Shown here piece after piece: positions 44,740 to 54,425 of a DNA stretch of 64,000 bases. The first letter of the stretch is position 1. Every line of letters starts with the position of its first letter. Source of the stretch: Chelativorans salis (GTDB lineage Bacteria > Pseudomonadota > Alphaproteobacteria > Rhizobiales > Rhizobiaceae); assembly GCF_025336525.1 (NCBI RefSeq), contig NZ_JAOCZP010000001.1:372001-436000 (forward strand), in the 5' to 3' direction. The notes under the pieces are model-generated. The model was given only the letters and a program-made list of their open reading frames with translations. It was not told the DNA's origin and made no database searches. The translations under genes and the position numbers were made by a program.

Positions 44740-45747
44740 TCACCCAATCTCGATTTCGCACCAATGCCGATACGGCCGCTCCGGCGTCACCACCGGGTTC
44801 GGGAAATGCGGATTGTTGATGGCGTCGGGGAAATTCTGATCTTCCAGGCACAGGCCCCCGAAGCGCGGATAGTGGCGCCCGGCGAGCCCGGGAACGGGAA
44901 TGCTCATCATTCCGCCGGTGTAGACCTGCAGCCCCGGCTGATCCGTCTTCAGGGTCAGCGTCAGAGAGCCGTCCGGCGCCGCAACGGTCGCCACGGGCAG
45001 GGAGGGATCGCGGCCCGTATCGAGCACGAGATTGAAGTCGTAGGCGATGGGATCGCCTGTCTCGTCACTCAAGCGGCGCGGCGCACGGAAATCGAGAGGG
45101 GTGCCGACAACAGGCTTGATCTCGCCGGTCGGGATCAGCCCCTCGCCCAGCACCGTATAGGCGCCGGCAGGGACCTGAAGCGTGTGGCCGCCGATATCGC
45201 CCTCGTCCACCAGGTTGAAGTAGTTGTGCTGGACGATGTTGACCGGTGTCGGCTGGTCGGTCTCGGCTGAAAAGTCGATGCGCAGCGCATTGCCGGTGAG
45301 CCGGTAGGTGACGGCGATGTCGAGCCGACCCGGATATCCCATCTCTCCGTCCGGACTGGTGAGCGACAGGCGCACCGCCTGCTTGTCCAGCACCTCCATG
45401 TCCCACACCTGCCGGCCGATGCCCCTTGGGCCCCCATGCAGGTGGTTCGGCCCCTCGTTCGCCGGAAGGCGGTATTCCCGCCCGTCGAGCACGAAGCGTG
45501 AGCCGCTTATGCGGTTCGCCACGCGGCCGCAGATGGCGCCGAAGGAAGGACTGTGATCGGGATAGTCCTCGATGCGGTCGAAGCCCAGCACGACCGAACG
45601 CATGCCGCCCGCGACCGGAACCTGCCAGTCGCGGATTACGGCGCCATAGCTGATAACAGCGATCTTGACGCCAGTGGCACTTTCAAGCGTCGTCTCCAGA
45701 ACGTCGCGCCCTTCATAGGTGCCGATCTTTTTCAATTCGTCCGTCAT
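44740..45747 (-). CDS. galM: Aldose 1-epimerase (galactose mutarotase)
   Basis: A 335-residue beta-sandwich enzyme interconverting alpha and beta anomers of aldoses. The catalytic His residues are in NEGPNHLHGGPRGIGRQVWD and NIVQHNYFNLVDEGD, and the catalytic Glu in GLCLEDQNFPDAINNPHFP. The length is normal. It is encoded 54 bases after the LacI regulator on the same strand, so both genes form a small unit divergent from the sugar importer at 47 kb. It probably prepares imported aldose for that pathway's dehydrogenases. Confidence 0.94.
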   Translation of the reverse strand: MTDELKKIGTYEGRDVLETTLESATGVKIAVISYGAVIRDWQVPVAGGMRSVVLGFDRIEDYPDHSPSFGAICGRVANRISGSRFVLDGREYRLPANEGPNHLHGGPRGIGRQVWDMEVLDKQAVRLSLTSPDGEMGYPGRLDIAVTYRLTGNALRIDFSAETDQPTPVNIVQHNYFNLVDEGDIGGHTLQVPAGAYTVLGEGLIPTGEIKPVVGTPLDFRAPRRLSDETGDPIAYDFNLVLDTGRDPSLPVATVAAPDGSLTLTLKTDQPGLQVYTGGMMSIPVPGLAGRHYPRFGGLCLEDQNFPDAINNPHFPNPVVTPERPYRHWCEIEIG

Positions 45748-45801
45748 CGTCCCCTCACATATCCGAAGCAGGAAGAGGAATCGGCGAGAATGGGGCCGCC
45801 G

Positions 45802-46842
45802 TCAATACGGCACCAACGGAGCTGCCGGCCCGGAGCTCTGGCGGGCCACCAGTTCCACCGGCAGTACCTCATGCACGGCGGGTGCAGCCACCATGCCGGT
45901 GCCGATACGCTCGATGAGCAGCTTGGCGGCCTCGGCGCCGATATCGTTGCGCGGCTGATGGATGGTCGTGAGCGGCGGGATGAAGCGGCGGGCGATGTCG
46001 ATGTCGTCGAAGCCGACCACCGACACATCCCGCGGCACGGAATAGCCCTCCATGCTCAGTTCCGAGATGAAGCCGCAGGCCATCTGGTCACTGGCGCAGA
46101 AGACGGCCGTCGGCCTCTCCTGAAGCGCCAGCCACGCCCGCGCCGCCGCGACGCCCGACTGAAGCGAGAAGTCACCGTCGAAAAACCACTCCGGAACGAT
46201 CTGAAGGCCGAGTTCCTTCAAGGCAGCGCGGGTGCCCTGGAGCCGTGCGCTTGTCAGCACGTTGCCCTGCGGGCCCCGCACGTGGCCGATGCGGCGGTGG
46301 CCCAGGTTGTGAAGATGACGGACGGCCATGGCCGCGCCTGCGGCATTGTCGATCACCACCTTGGAGAACAGGCCGCCGGCCATCCATTCGCAGGCGAAAA
46401 CGATCGGCGGCAGGCCGTTGGATCCGTCCAGCCGCTCCAGCAGCGCACGCGGAAGGGAGCCGTCGAGCGAGATCAGGCCGTCGGCACGGGTGTTGTGAAG
46501 GTAGGTGAAGAGCTGCCCTTCCTCGGCATGCGGCTGCTTGGTGTCGACGATCAGCACGGAGAAGCCGGCCGGGGCAGCAACATGCTCTATGCCGGCCAGG
46601 ATGCGCGAGAAGAAGGGGTTGCCGAGGTCGGGCACCATGACGACGATGGCACCGGTGCGCCGCCGCCTCAGATTCCGCGCCGTCAGATTAATCTGGTAGC
46701 CGGTGCGGCGGACAGCATCGAAGACCGCCTCACGCGTCGCCTCGGAGACGACGGAAGGGGTGCTGATTGCCCGGCTGACGGTCGCGGTCGACACCCCCGC
46801 AAGCCGGGCTATATCCTGAATATTTGGCGTCTTTCTTTCCAA
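45802..46842 (-). CDS. LacI-family repressor of the adjacent sugar-use cluster
   Basis: A 346-residue regulator with the HTH NIQDIARLAGVSTATVSRAI, the hinge RRTGYQINLTARNLRRRRTG and a typical ligand domain (VMVPDLGNPFFSRILAGIEH, and PRDVSVVGFDDIDIARRFIP). It is divergent from the ABC binding-protein gene. Two copies of a TGTAATCGATTACA-type palindrome lie in the shared gap, the size and symmetry expected for a LacI operator pair. The likely inducer is a sugar imported by the neighbouring system. Confidence 0.93.
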   Translation of the reverse strand: MERKTPNIQDIARLAGVSTATVSRAISTPSVVSEATREAVFDAVRRTGYQINLTARNLRRRRTGAIVVMVPDLGNPFFSRILAGIEHVAAPAGFSVLIVDTKQPHAEEGQLFTYLHNTRADGLISLDGSLPRALLERLDGSNGLPPIVFACEWMAGGLFSKVVIDNAAGAAMAVRHLHNLGHRRIGHVRGPQGNVLTSARLQGTRAALKELGLQIVPEWFFDGDFSLQSGVAAARAWLALQERPTAVFCASDQMACGFISELSMEGYSVPRDVSVVGFDDIDIARRFIPPLTTIHQPRNDIGAEAAKLLIERIGTGMVAAPAVHEVLPVELVARQSSGPAAPLVPY

Positions 46843-46898
46843 TGGCCCTATTTCATCCGAATCACGAAAAAAATAATTGGTTCACATGGGAAAAAGGG

Positions 46899-46904
46899 TT
46901 GACA
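46899..46904 (+). promoter_or_regulatory. Candidate -35 box of the sugar-cluster promoter
   Basis: TTGACA is a perfect -35 hexamer 142 bases before the binding-protein ATG. No clear -10 lies at 17 bases; AAGCTA (46923-46928, 18-base spacing) is the nearest option. The first LacI-type palindrome begins four bases after it, so a bound repressor would block polymerase. Confidence 0.4.
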
Positions 46905-46931
46905 CCCCTGCCACTGCAAATCAAGCTAGTA

Positions 46932-46945
46932 TGTAATCGATTACA
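46932..46945. promoter_or_regulatory. LacI-type operator 1
   Basis: TGTAATCGATTACA is a perfect 14-base palindrome with the central CG expected for LacI-family sites. It lies in the divergent gap between the LacI gene and the ABC operon. Confidence 0.8.
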
Positions 46946-46964
46946 AATTGCAGGATCAAGCGAT

Positions 46965-46978
46965 TTTAATCGATTACA
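46965..46978. promoter_or_regulatory. LacI-type operator 2
   Basis: TTTAATCGATTACA differs from operator 1 at two end positions. The two centres are 33 bases apart, about three helical turns, so two dimers would sit on the same face of the DNA. Confidence 0.75.
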
Positions 46979-47045
46979 TCGGCGTGGAGGTCGATGTGTC
47001 TGGTTTTCGGGTCCAGCCCTGGACATCCGAACGGGAGGAAAAGAA

Positions 47046-48278
47046 ATGAAGTCTTTCAAAGCATTCTTGACTGCATCCACATTTCTAGGGGCCATTACGG
47101 CGGCGCAAGCCACCGATCTTGAGGTCACCCACTGGTGGACGTCCGGCGGCGAGTCCGCGGCCGTGGCCGAGTTCGCCAAGGCATTCGACGCCACAGGAAA
47201 CAAGTGGGTCGACGGCGCCATCGCGGGCGGCGGCAGCACGGCCCGGCCGATCATGATCAGCCGCATTACCGGCGGCGATCCGATGGGTGCGACGCAGTTC
47301 AACCATGGCCGGCAGGCCGAGGAACTGGTCGAGGCCGGTCTCATGCGGGATTTGACCGACGTCGCCGAATCCGAGGGCTGGGCCGACGTGATCGCGGCGC
47401 CGTCGCTGCTCGAGAGTTGCACGCTCGACGGCAAGATTTATTGCGTGCCGGTCAACATCCACTCCTGGCAGTGGCTCTGGCTGTCGAACAAGGCGTTCGA
47501 GGATGCGGGAATCCCGGTCCCGACCAACTGGGACGAGTTCGTGGCCGCAGCGCCGAAGCTGCGCGAGGCGGGCAAGGTGCCGCTGGCGATGGGCGGGCAG
47601 CCCTGGCAGCGCTCCGGTGCTTTCAACGTGCTCATGAACGCGCTCGGCGGTAAGGATCTGACCCTCAAGGTCTATCAGGACAAGGACGCCGAGGCCGCAG
47701 CGGGACCGGAAGTGGCCAAGATATTCGCCGCCGCCGCAGATGCGCGGGAAATGGCCCAGGGCTCCAACGTGCAGGACTGGAACCAGGCCACGAACATGGT
47801 GATCACCGATCAGGCGGGCGGCCAGATCATGGGTGACTGGGCGCAGGGCGAGTTCCAGGTCGCGGGCGAGGTTGCAGGTGAGGACTACACCTGCCTACCC
47901 GGGCTCGGGGTCAACGAGATCATCTCCACCGACGGCGACGCGTTCTACTTCCCCGTTATCGATGACGAGGCGCAGAGCAAGGCGCAAGAGGAACTGGCCT
48001 CCGTCATGTTCGACGCCAAGACGCAGGTCGCCTTCAACCTCAAGAAGGGTTCGCTGCCGATCCGCGCGGATGTCGATCTCGACGCAGCCAACGACTGCAT
48101 GAAGAAGGGACTGACGATCCTTGCCGAGGGCGGCGTCGTCACCTCGGTGAACCAGCTGGTAAGCCCCGACACCAACACGCAGATCGAGGGGCTGATGACC
48201 GAGTTCTTCAGCGACACGAACATCACCCCTGAAGACGCGCAGGCGCGCTTCGCCGAAATCATCGCCAACGCCGACTGA
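47046..48278 (+). CDS. Carbohydrate ABC transporter substrate-binding protein
   Basis: A 410-residue periplasmic protein of the extracellular solute-binding family 1. MKSFKAFLTASTFLGAITAA then QAT is a signal peptide, and the mature start TDLEVTHWWTSGGESAAVAE is typical of glucose/mannose or oligosaccharide binders. Further blocks are GKIYCVPVNIHSWQWLWLSN and MGDWAQGEFQVAG. GGAGGAAAAGAA precedes the ATG at 47046; the longer frame starting at 46824 crosses the operators and was rejected. It is the first gene of the importer and is followed by an intercistronic hairpin. Confidence 0.94.
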   Translation: MKSFKAFLTASTFLGAITAAQATDLEVTHWWTSGGESAAVAEFAKAFDATGNKWVDGAIAGGGSTARPIMISRITGGDPMGATQFNHGRQAEELVEAGLMRDLTDVAESEGWADVIAAPSLLESCTLDGKIYCVPVNIHSWQWLWLSNKAFEDAGIPVPTNWDEFVAAAPKLREAGKVPLAMGGQPWQRSGAFNVLMNALGGKDLTLKVYQDKDAEAAAGPEVAKIFAAAADAREMAQGSNVQDWNQATNMVITDQAGGQIMGDWAQGEFQVAGEVAGEDYTCLPGLGVNEIISTDGDAFYFPVIDDEAQSKAQEELASVMFDAKTQVAFNLKKGSLPIRADVDLDAANDCMKKGLTILAEGGVVTSVNQLVSPDTNTQIEGLMTEFFSDTNITPEDAQARFAEIIANAD

Positions 48279-48296
48279 CGCCGCGATGACCTGACT

Positions 48297-48321
48297 GACC
48301 GCCGGACACGCTCCGGCGGTC
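48297..48321 (+). terminator. Intercistronic hairpin after the sugar-binding protein gene
   Basis: GACCGCCGGA pairs perfectly with TCCGGCGGTC across a 5-base loop. It lies 18 bases past the stop and 38 before the permease ATG. There is no T-run, so it probably protects the upstream mRNA or only partly terminates. Confidence 0.6.
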
Positions 48322-48359
48322 ATCCACACACAATCGGCACACCCCGGGGGAGACGTCGC

Positions 48360-49256
48360 ATGCCGTCCACTCGTCCGAACCAGCTTTTCCGGAACCTCAA
48401 CGCGAAGATTGCATCGATCCCGATGATCCTGACTGCCGTCGTGGTCTTCCTTGGCGGCACGGTGTGGACCGTCGTTTACTCCTTCACCGATTCCAAGCTC
48501 CTGCCGCGCATGCGCTGGGTGGGCTTAGATCAGTACGAGCGGCTCTGGAACACCAGCCGCTGGCTGATCTCGATCGAAAATCTGCTGATCTTCGGCATCC
48601 TGGTGCTTATCTTCAGCCTAGTCATCGGCTTCGTGCTTGCGGCGCTGCTCGACCAGAAGATCCGCTTCGAGGACACCTTCAGGACGATTTTCCTCTACCC
48701 CTTCGCGCTCTCTTTCATCGTCACCGGGCTCGTCTGGCAGTGGCTGCTGAACCCCGACTTCGGCGTGCAGAGTGTCATCCGCAGCCTTGGCTTCGAAAAC
48801 TTCAACTTCGATCCCCTCTACAACGCCGACATCGTTATCTACGGCATCCTGATCGCCGCGCTCTGGCAGGGCACCGGCCTCGTCATGGTGCTGATGCTCG
48901 CGGGACTGCGCGGCATTGACGAAGACATATGGAAGGCTGCCCGCGTCGATGGCATTCCGATGTGGAAGACCTACCTCTTCATCGTCATCCCGATGATGCG
49001 ACCAATCTTCATTACGACGCTGGTGATCATCACGACCGGCATCGTCAAGGTTTACGACCTCGTGGTCGCTCAAACCGGCGGGGGCCCCGGCATCGCCTCG
49101 GAGGTGCCCGCGAAGTATGTCTACGACATGATGTTCCTGAGCCAGAACCTCGGCCAGGGATTTGCGGCTTCGACCATAATGCTGCTGACTGTCATGATTG
49201 TCGTTATCCCCTGGGCCTATCTCGAATTCGGCGGAAAGGGGAAACGTCATGGCTGA
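48360..49256 (+). CDS. Sugar ABC transporter permease 1 (MalF-like)
   Basis: A 298-residue inner-membrane permease with about six helices. The EAA loop reads LRGIDEDIWKAARVDGIPMW, the contact site for the ATPase. LYPFALSFIVTGLVWQWLLN and the final GQGFAASTIMLLTVMIVVIP are also typical. The next permease starts inside its last codons, so translation is coupled. Confidence 0.94.
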   Translation: MPSTRPNQLFRNLNAKIASIPMILTAVVVFLGGTVWTVVYSFTDSKLLPRMRWVGLDQYERLWNTSRWLISIENLLIFGILVLIFSLVIGFVLAALLDQKIRFEDTFRTIFLYPFALSFIVTGLVWQWLLNPDFGVQSVIRSLGFENFNFDPLYNADIVIYGILIAALWQGTGLVMVLMLAGLRGIDEDIWKAARVDGIPMWKTYLFIVIPMMRPIFITTLVIITTGIVKVYDLVVAQTGGGPGIASEVPAKYVYDMMFLSQNLGQGFAASTIMLLTVMIVVIPWAYLEFGGKGKRHG

Positions 49257-50190
49257 CGTGGGTTTGATAGATCATGCCGGCACAGACGCCCGTGTGGATT
49301 CCAAAGCGCTGGAAGGGCCGCGAGGCGCCCGCCCGCGCCGCGTGCTCTCCCGCCGCAACATTATCCTCTACGGCACGCTCTTCGTCGTCGCGGCCTACTA
49401 TCTTCTGCCCCTTTACGTGATGGTCGTCACCTCACTGAAAGGCATGCCGGAGATCCGCCTCGGCAACGTCTTCTCCCCACCAATGGAGATCACCTTCGAG
49501 CCATGGGTGAAGGCCTGGGCCACCGCCTGCACGGGGCTCAATTGCGACGGCCTTTCGCGCGGCTTCTGGAATTCGGTCAGGATCACGATCCCCTCGGTCA
49601 TCCTGTCCATCGCCATCGCTTCGGTAAACGGCTACGCGCTTTCCCTATGGCGCTTCAAGGGTGCCAATCTCTTCTTCACGATTCTCATCGTCGGCGCCTT
49701 CATCCCCTACCAGGTGATGCTCTATCCGATTGTCATCATCCTGCGTGAAATGGGTATCTACGGGACGCTGACCGGTCTGGTTCTGGTCCACACGATCTTC
49801 GGCATGCCGATCCTGACGCTTCTGTTCCGAAACTATTTCGCTTCGGTGCCTGAAGAGCTGTTCAAGGCTGCGCGCGTCGACGGCGCGGGCTTCTGGGGCA
49901 TCTATTTCAAGATCATGCTGCCGATGAGCCTGCCCATCTTCGTCGTCGCCATGATCCTGCAGGTGACGGGCATCTGGAACGACTTCCTGTTCGGCGTGGT
50001 CTACACCAAACCCGGTGTCTACCCGATGACCGTCCAGCTCAACAACATCGTCAACTCCGTGCAGGGGGTGAAGGAATACAACGTCAATATGGCGGCCACG
50101 ATCATCACTGGTCTGGTGCCGCTGATCGTCTATTTCGCCTCCGGAAAACTGTTTGTCCGCGGCATCGCCGCCGGCGCCGTGAAGGGATGA
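49249..50190 (+). CDS. Sugar ABC transporter permease 2 (MalG-like)
   Basis: A 313-residue permease. The ATG at 49249 overlaps the previous stop by 8 bases. After a polar N-terminus of about 45 residues it has six helices and the EAA loop VPEELFKAARVDGAGFWGIY. The insert between the first two helices (GLNCDGLSRGFWNSVRITIP) is the usual MalG-type start of the transport domain. It pairs with permease 1; the ATPase gene follows three bases later. Confidence 0.94.
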   Translation: MADVGLIDHAGTDARVDSKALEGPRGARPRRVLSRRNIILYGTLFVVAAYYLLPLYVMVVTSLKGMPEIRLGNVFSPPMEITFEPWVKAWATACTGLNCDGLSRGFWNSVRITIPSVILSIAIASVNGYALSLWRFKGANLFFTILIVGAFIPYQVMLYPIVIILREMGIYGTLTGLVLVHTIFGMPILTLLFRNYFASVPEELFKAARVDGAGFWGIYFKIMLPMSLPIFVVAMILQVTGIWNDFLFGVVYTKPGVYPMTVQLNNIVNSVQGVKEYNVNMAATIITGLVPLIVYFASGKLFVRGIAAGAVKG

Positions 50191-50193
50191 TCC

Positions 50194-51282
<1,089 letters not shown>

Positions 51283-51469
51283 GGCGGAGGGGATTGGGTG
51301 AGATCAAGATGATTGGAGAACCGGGCGCGACAGGGCGCCGTCATTGTCATTTAGCCAGACCTGCATAGCAACATCGCACGACGCGGTCCGACACCCACTG
51401 CCTTGGCTTCTTCCGGCCAAAGATTCCAATTGGACATCCTTCCAAGGCTGCCAAACTTAGGAGAACTCC

Positions 51470-52219
51470 ATGACCAGCTTTTCCTACCAGCTCTATTCCT
51501 CCCGCGAATTCCCACCCCTTTCCGACACGCTCAAGATGCTCAAGAAGCTGGGCTACGCCCAGGTCGAAGGCTATGGGGGTGTCTATGGTGACCTCCCTGC
51601 CCTCAAGTCAGCGCTATCGGAAACGGGTCTTGTCATGGCGTCGGGCCATTTCGGCCTGGACGCTCTGGAGAACGAACCGGACCAAGTGCTGGAACTCGCC
51701 CGCACCGTGGGCATGAAGGCCGTCTACTGCCCGTTCCTGATGCCCGACCAGCGTCCGGAGGATGCCGCCGGCTATGCCCGCTTCGGAGAGCGGCTGCAGA
51801 AGGCAGGTGAGCCGTTGGTGAAGACCGGCCTGACTTTCGGCTGGCATAACCACGACTTCGAGTTCCGCGCGCTGCCGGATGGTGCCATCCCGCAGGCCGA
51901 GATCTTCAAGGGGGGTCCGGATCTTTCCTGGGAAGCCGACATCGCCTGGATCGTGCGCGGCGGCGCCGACCCCCTCGCATGGATCGACAGCCATGGCGAC
52001 CGCATCTCGGCCGTTCACGTCAAGGACATCGCGCCGGCGGGCGAGAATGCCGACGAGGACGGCTGGGCCGATGTCGGCACGGGCACCATGGACTGGAAAG
52101 CGATCATGGACGCCGTACGGCAGAGGACGAAGGCTCAGCTCTTCATCATGGAGCATGACAAGCCGAGCGACCACGAGCGTTTCGCACGCCGGTCGATCGA
52201 AAACGCGAGCAAGTTTTAA
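51470..52219 (+). CDS. TIM-barrel sugar phosphate isomerase/epimerase-like protein
   Basis: A 249-residue AP-endonuclease-2-fold protein. MLKKLGYAQVEGYGGVYGDL, LTFGWHNHDFEFRAL and SWEADIAWIVRGGADPLAWI show the barrel's metal-binding His, Glu and Asp positions, and VHVKDIAPAGEN is the C-terminal conserved block. AGGAGA precedes the ATG. Relatives act on keto-sugars, either as isomerases or as lyases and hydratases for 3-keto-glycosides. A Gfo/Idh dehydrogenase follows 14 bases later, so the two probably act in sequence. Confidence 0.85.
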   Translation: MTSFSYQLYSSREFPPLSDTLKMLKKLGYAQVEGYGGVYGDLPALKSALSETGLVMASGHFGLDALENEPDQVLELARTVGMKAVYCPFLMPDQRPEDAAGYARFGERLQKAGEPLVKTGLTFGWHNHDFEFRALPDGAIPQAEIFKGGPDLSWEADIAWIVRGGADPLAWIDSHGDRISAVHVKDIAPAGENADEDGWADVGTGTMDWKAIMDAVRQRTKAQLFIMEHDKPSDHERFARRSIENASKF

Positions 52220-52233
52220 ACGAGGTTTGGAAT

Positions 52234-53382
52234 ATGGCTAAGAGACTTGGAGTGGGGATCATCGGCTGCGGCAACATCTCCGCGGCCTATATGCGGCTTT
52301 CGCCGCTTTTCCGCGGCATCGAGATCCGCGCCTGCGCCGACGTTAACCCCGAGGCCGCGCGCCTGCGCGCCGAGGAGTTCAACCTGCGCCAGGAGACGGT
52401 GGAGGGGCTGCTTTCCGCCGACGACATCGACATCGTCGTCAACCTGACGATCCCCGCCGCGCACTACGAGGTGTCGAAGAAAGCGATCGAAGCCGGCAAG
52501 CACGTCTATTCGGAAAAGCCGTTCGTGCTTTCGGTAGAGGAAGGCAAGGCGCTGGCCGCTCTTGCCGCCGAGAAGGGCGTGCGCGTCGGCTCCGCGCCGG
52601 ACACGTTCCTGGGCGGCGCGCACCAGCTTGCCCGTCATGTCATCGATACCGGCGCCATCGGCAAGATCGTCAGCGGCACCTGCCACGTGATGAGCCACGG
52701 CATGGAGCACTGGCACCCCAATCCGGACTTCTTCTTCAAGCCCGGCGCCGGCCCGGTGCTCGACATCGGCCCCTACTACATCACCAACCTGGTCCAGCTC
52801 ATCGGCCCGGTGAAGCGCGTCGCGGCACTGGCCTCCATTCCGACCAAGGAGCGCATCATCCTGTCGGAGCCGCGCAAGGGCGAGAAGATCAACGTCGAGA
52901 CGCCCACCACGATCCACGCCGTCATGGAATTCAAGAGCGGTGCCATCGTCACGCTGGGCGCAAGCTGGGATGTCTGGCATCATAAGCATGCGAACATGGA
53001 GCTTTACGGCGAGAAGGGCTCGCTGCACGTTCCCGATCCCAACTTCTTCGGCGGCGACCTCGTCGTCACCGACGAGGTGGAAATCGTCGACGTGCCGCGC
53101 TGGGAGCACCCGCTGAGTGTCATCAACCAGGAAGGCCGGGACGGCAAGGGGCTGGCCAACTATCGCGCCGCCGGCCTTGCCGACATGGCCATCGGCATTC
53201 TGGAGGGACGCCCGCACCGCTGCTCGCTGGAGATGTCGCTACACGCCATCGACGTGATGACGTCGATCCTGACGTCCGGCGAGACGGGCGGCTTCGTCGA
53301 ACTGACGACGACCTGCGAGCGCCCCGCCGCCCTCGATATCGAGGCGGCGCGAACGTTGCTGGCGGAAAAGGAGTTTGCATGA
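52234..53382 (+). CDS. Gfo/Idh/MocA-family oxidoreductase (sugar dehydrogenase)
   Basis: A 382-residue NAD(P)-dependent enzyme. The Rossmann motif is GVGIIGCGNISAAYMRL, the catalytic-lysine motif is HVYSEKPFVLSVEEGKALAA, and the active-site GPVLDIGPYYITNLVQLIGP includes the conserved Asp and Tyr/His position. The C-terminal half is the usual alpha/beta substrate domain. It should oxidise a hydroxyl of the imported sugar. It overlaps the aldo/keto reductase start by four bases (ATGA). Confidence 0.9.
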   Translation: MAKRLGVGIIGCGNISAAYMRLSPLFRGIEIRACADVNPEAARLRAEEFNLRQETVEGLLSADDIDIVVNLTIPAAHYEVSKKAIEAGKHVYSEKPFVLSVEEGKALAALAAEKGVRVGSAPDTFLGGAHQLARHVIDTGAIGKIVSGTCHVMSHGMEHWHPNPDFFFKPGAGPVLDIGPYYITNLVQLIGPVKRVAALASIPTKERIILSEPRKGEKINVETPTTIHAVMEFKSGAIVTLGASWDVWHHKHANMELYGEKGSLHVPDPNFFGGDLVVTDEVEIVDVPRWEHPLSVINQEGRDGKGLANYRAAGLADMAIGILEGRPHRCSLEMSLHAIDVMTSILTSGETGGFVELTTTCERPAALDIEAARTLLAEKEFA

Positions 53383-54425
53383 GCTGGCAGCCAGCCGCAG
53401 ACCGTTACGAGAAAATGCAATACCGGCGTTGCGGCCGGTCCGGCCTGAAGCTGCCGGCCGTCTCGCTCGGGCTTTGGCACAATTTCGGTCACGACCGCCC
53501 GCATGAACTGAAGCAGGCTCTCTGCCGCAAGGCGTTCGATCTGGGCATCACCCATTTCGATCTCGCCAACAATTACGGTCCCCCGCCCGGCAAGGCGGAG
53601 GAGGCCTTCGGCGAAATCCTGCGCACGGACTTCACCGGCTTGCGTGACGAGATCGTCGTCTCCTCCAAGGCCGGCTACGGCATGTGGCCGGGACCCTACG
53701 GCGAGTGGGGCAGCCGCAAATACCTTGTCGCGAGCTGCGACCAGAGCCTGAAGCGGCTGGGCCTCGACTATGTCGATATCTTCTATTCCCATCGCTTCGA
53801 CCCGGATACGCCGCTTGAAGAGACGATGATGGCGCTCGACCACATCGTGCGCTCGGGCCGCGCGCTTTACGTCGGCATCTCCTCCTACAATTCCCAGCGC
53901 ACGCGCGAGGCGGCCGCCATCCTGAAGGAACTCGGCACCCCCTGCCTCATCCACCAGCCCAGCTATTCGATGATCAACCGTTGGGTGGAAGAGGACACGC
54001 TGCTCGACACGCTGGACGACTTCGGCATCGGCTCCATCGTCTTCTCGCCGCTGGCGCAAGGCATGCTGACGGACAAGTACCTCGGCGGCATTCCGGAGGA
54101 GAGCCGCGCCGCGCAGGGAAAGTCCCTGCGGCAGGAATTCCTCAACGAGAAGACGCTTTCCAACATCTCGGCCCTCAACGACATCGCCAAGCGTCGCGGC
54201 CAGACGCTGGCGCAGATGGCGCTTGCCTGGGTGCTGCGCGGCGGCCGCGTCACCTCAGCACTCATCGGCGCCAGCCGGCCAAGCCAGGTGGAGGACTGCG
54301 TGCGCGCGCTCGACAATCCGGATTTCACGCAAGAGGAGCTGGCGGAGATCGACAAGTATGCGCGCGAGGCCGACATCAACCTTTGGGCGGCTTCGGCGGA
54401 GCGGAAGGGGCCACAGCGGAAATGA
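53379..54425 (+). CDS. Aldo/keto reductase, YghZ-like (L-glyceraldehyde 3-phosphate reductase type)
   Basis: A 348-residue (beta/alpha)8 reductase. Catalytic residues are Asp and Tyr in FDLANNYGPPPGKAEEAFGE, Lys in VVSSKAGYGMWPGPYGEWGS and His in DIFYSHRFDPDTPLEE. These blocks are specific to the AKR14/YghZ group, which reduces L-glyceraldehyde 3-phosphate and aldoses with NADPH. It overlaps the genes on both sides. In this operon it may reduce an aldehyde formed from the sugar. Confidence 0.9.
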   Translation: MSWQPAADRYEKMQYRRCGRSGLKLPAVSLGLWHNFGHDRPHELKQALCRKAFDLGITHFDLANNYGPPPGKAEEAFGEILRTDFTGLRDEIVVSSKAGYGMWPGPYGEWGSRKYLVASCDQSLKRLGLDYVDIFYSHRFDPDTPLEETMMALDHIVRSGRALYVGISSYNSQRTREAAAILKELGTPCLIHQPSYSMINRWVEEDTLLDTLDDFGIGSIVFSPLAQGMLTDKYLGGIPEESRAAQGKSLRQEFLNEKTLSNISALNDIAKRRGQTLAQMALAWVLRGGRVTSALIGASRPSQVEDCVRALDNPDFTQEELAEIDKYAREADINLWAASAERKGPQRK

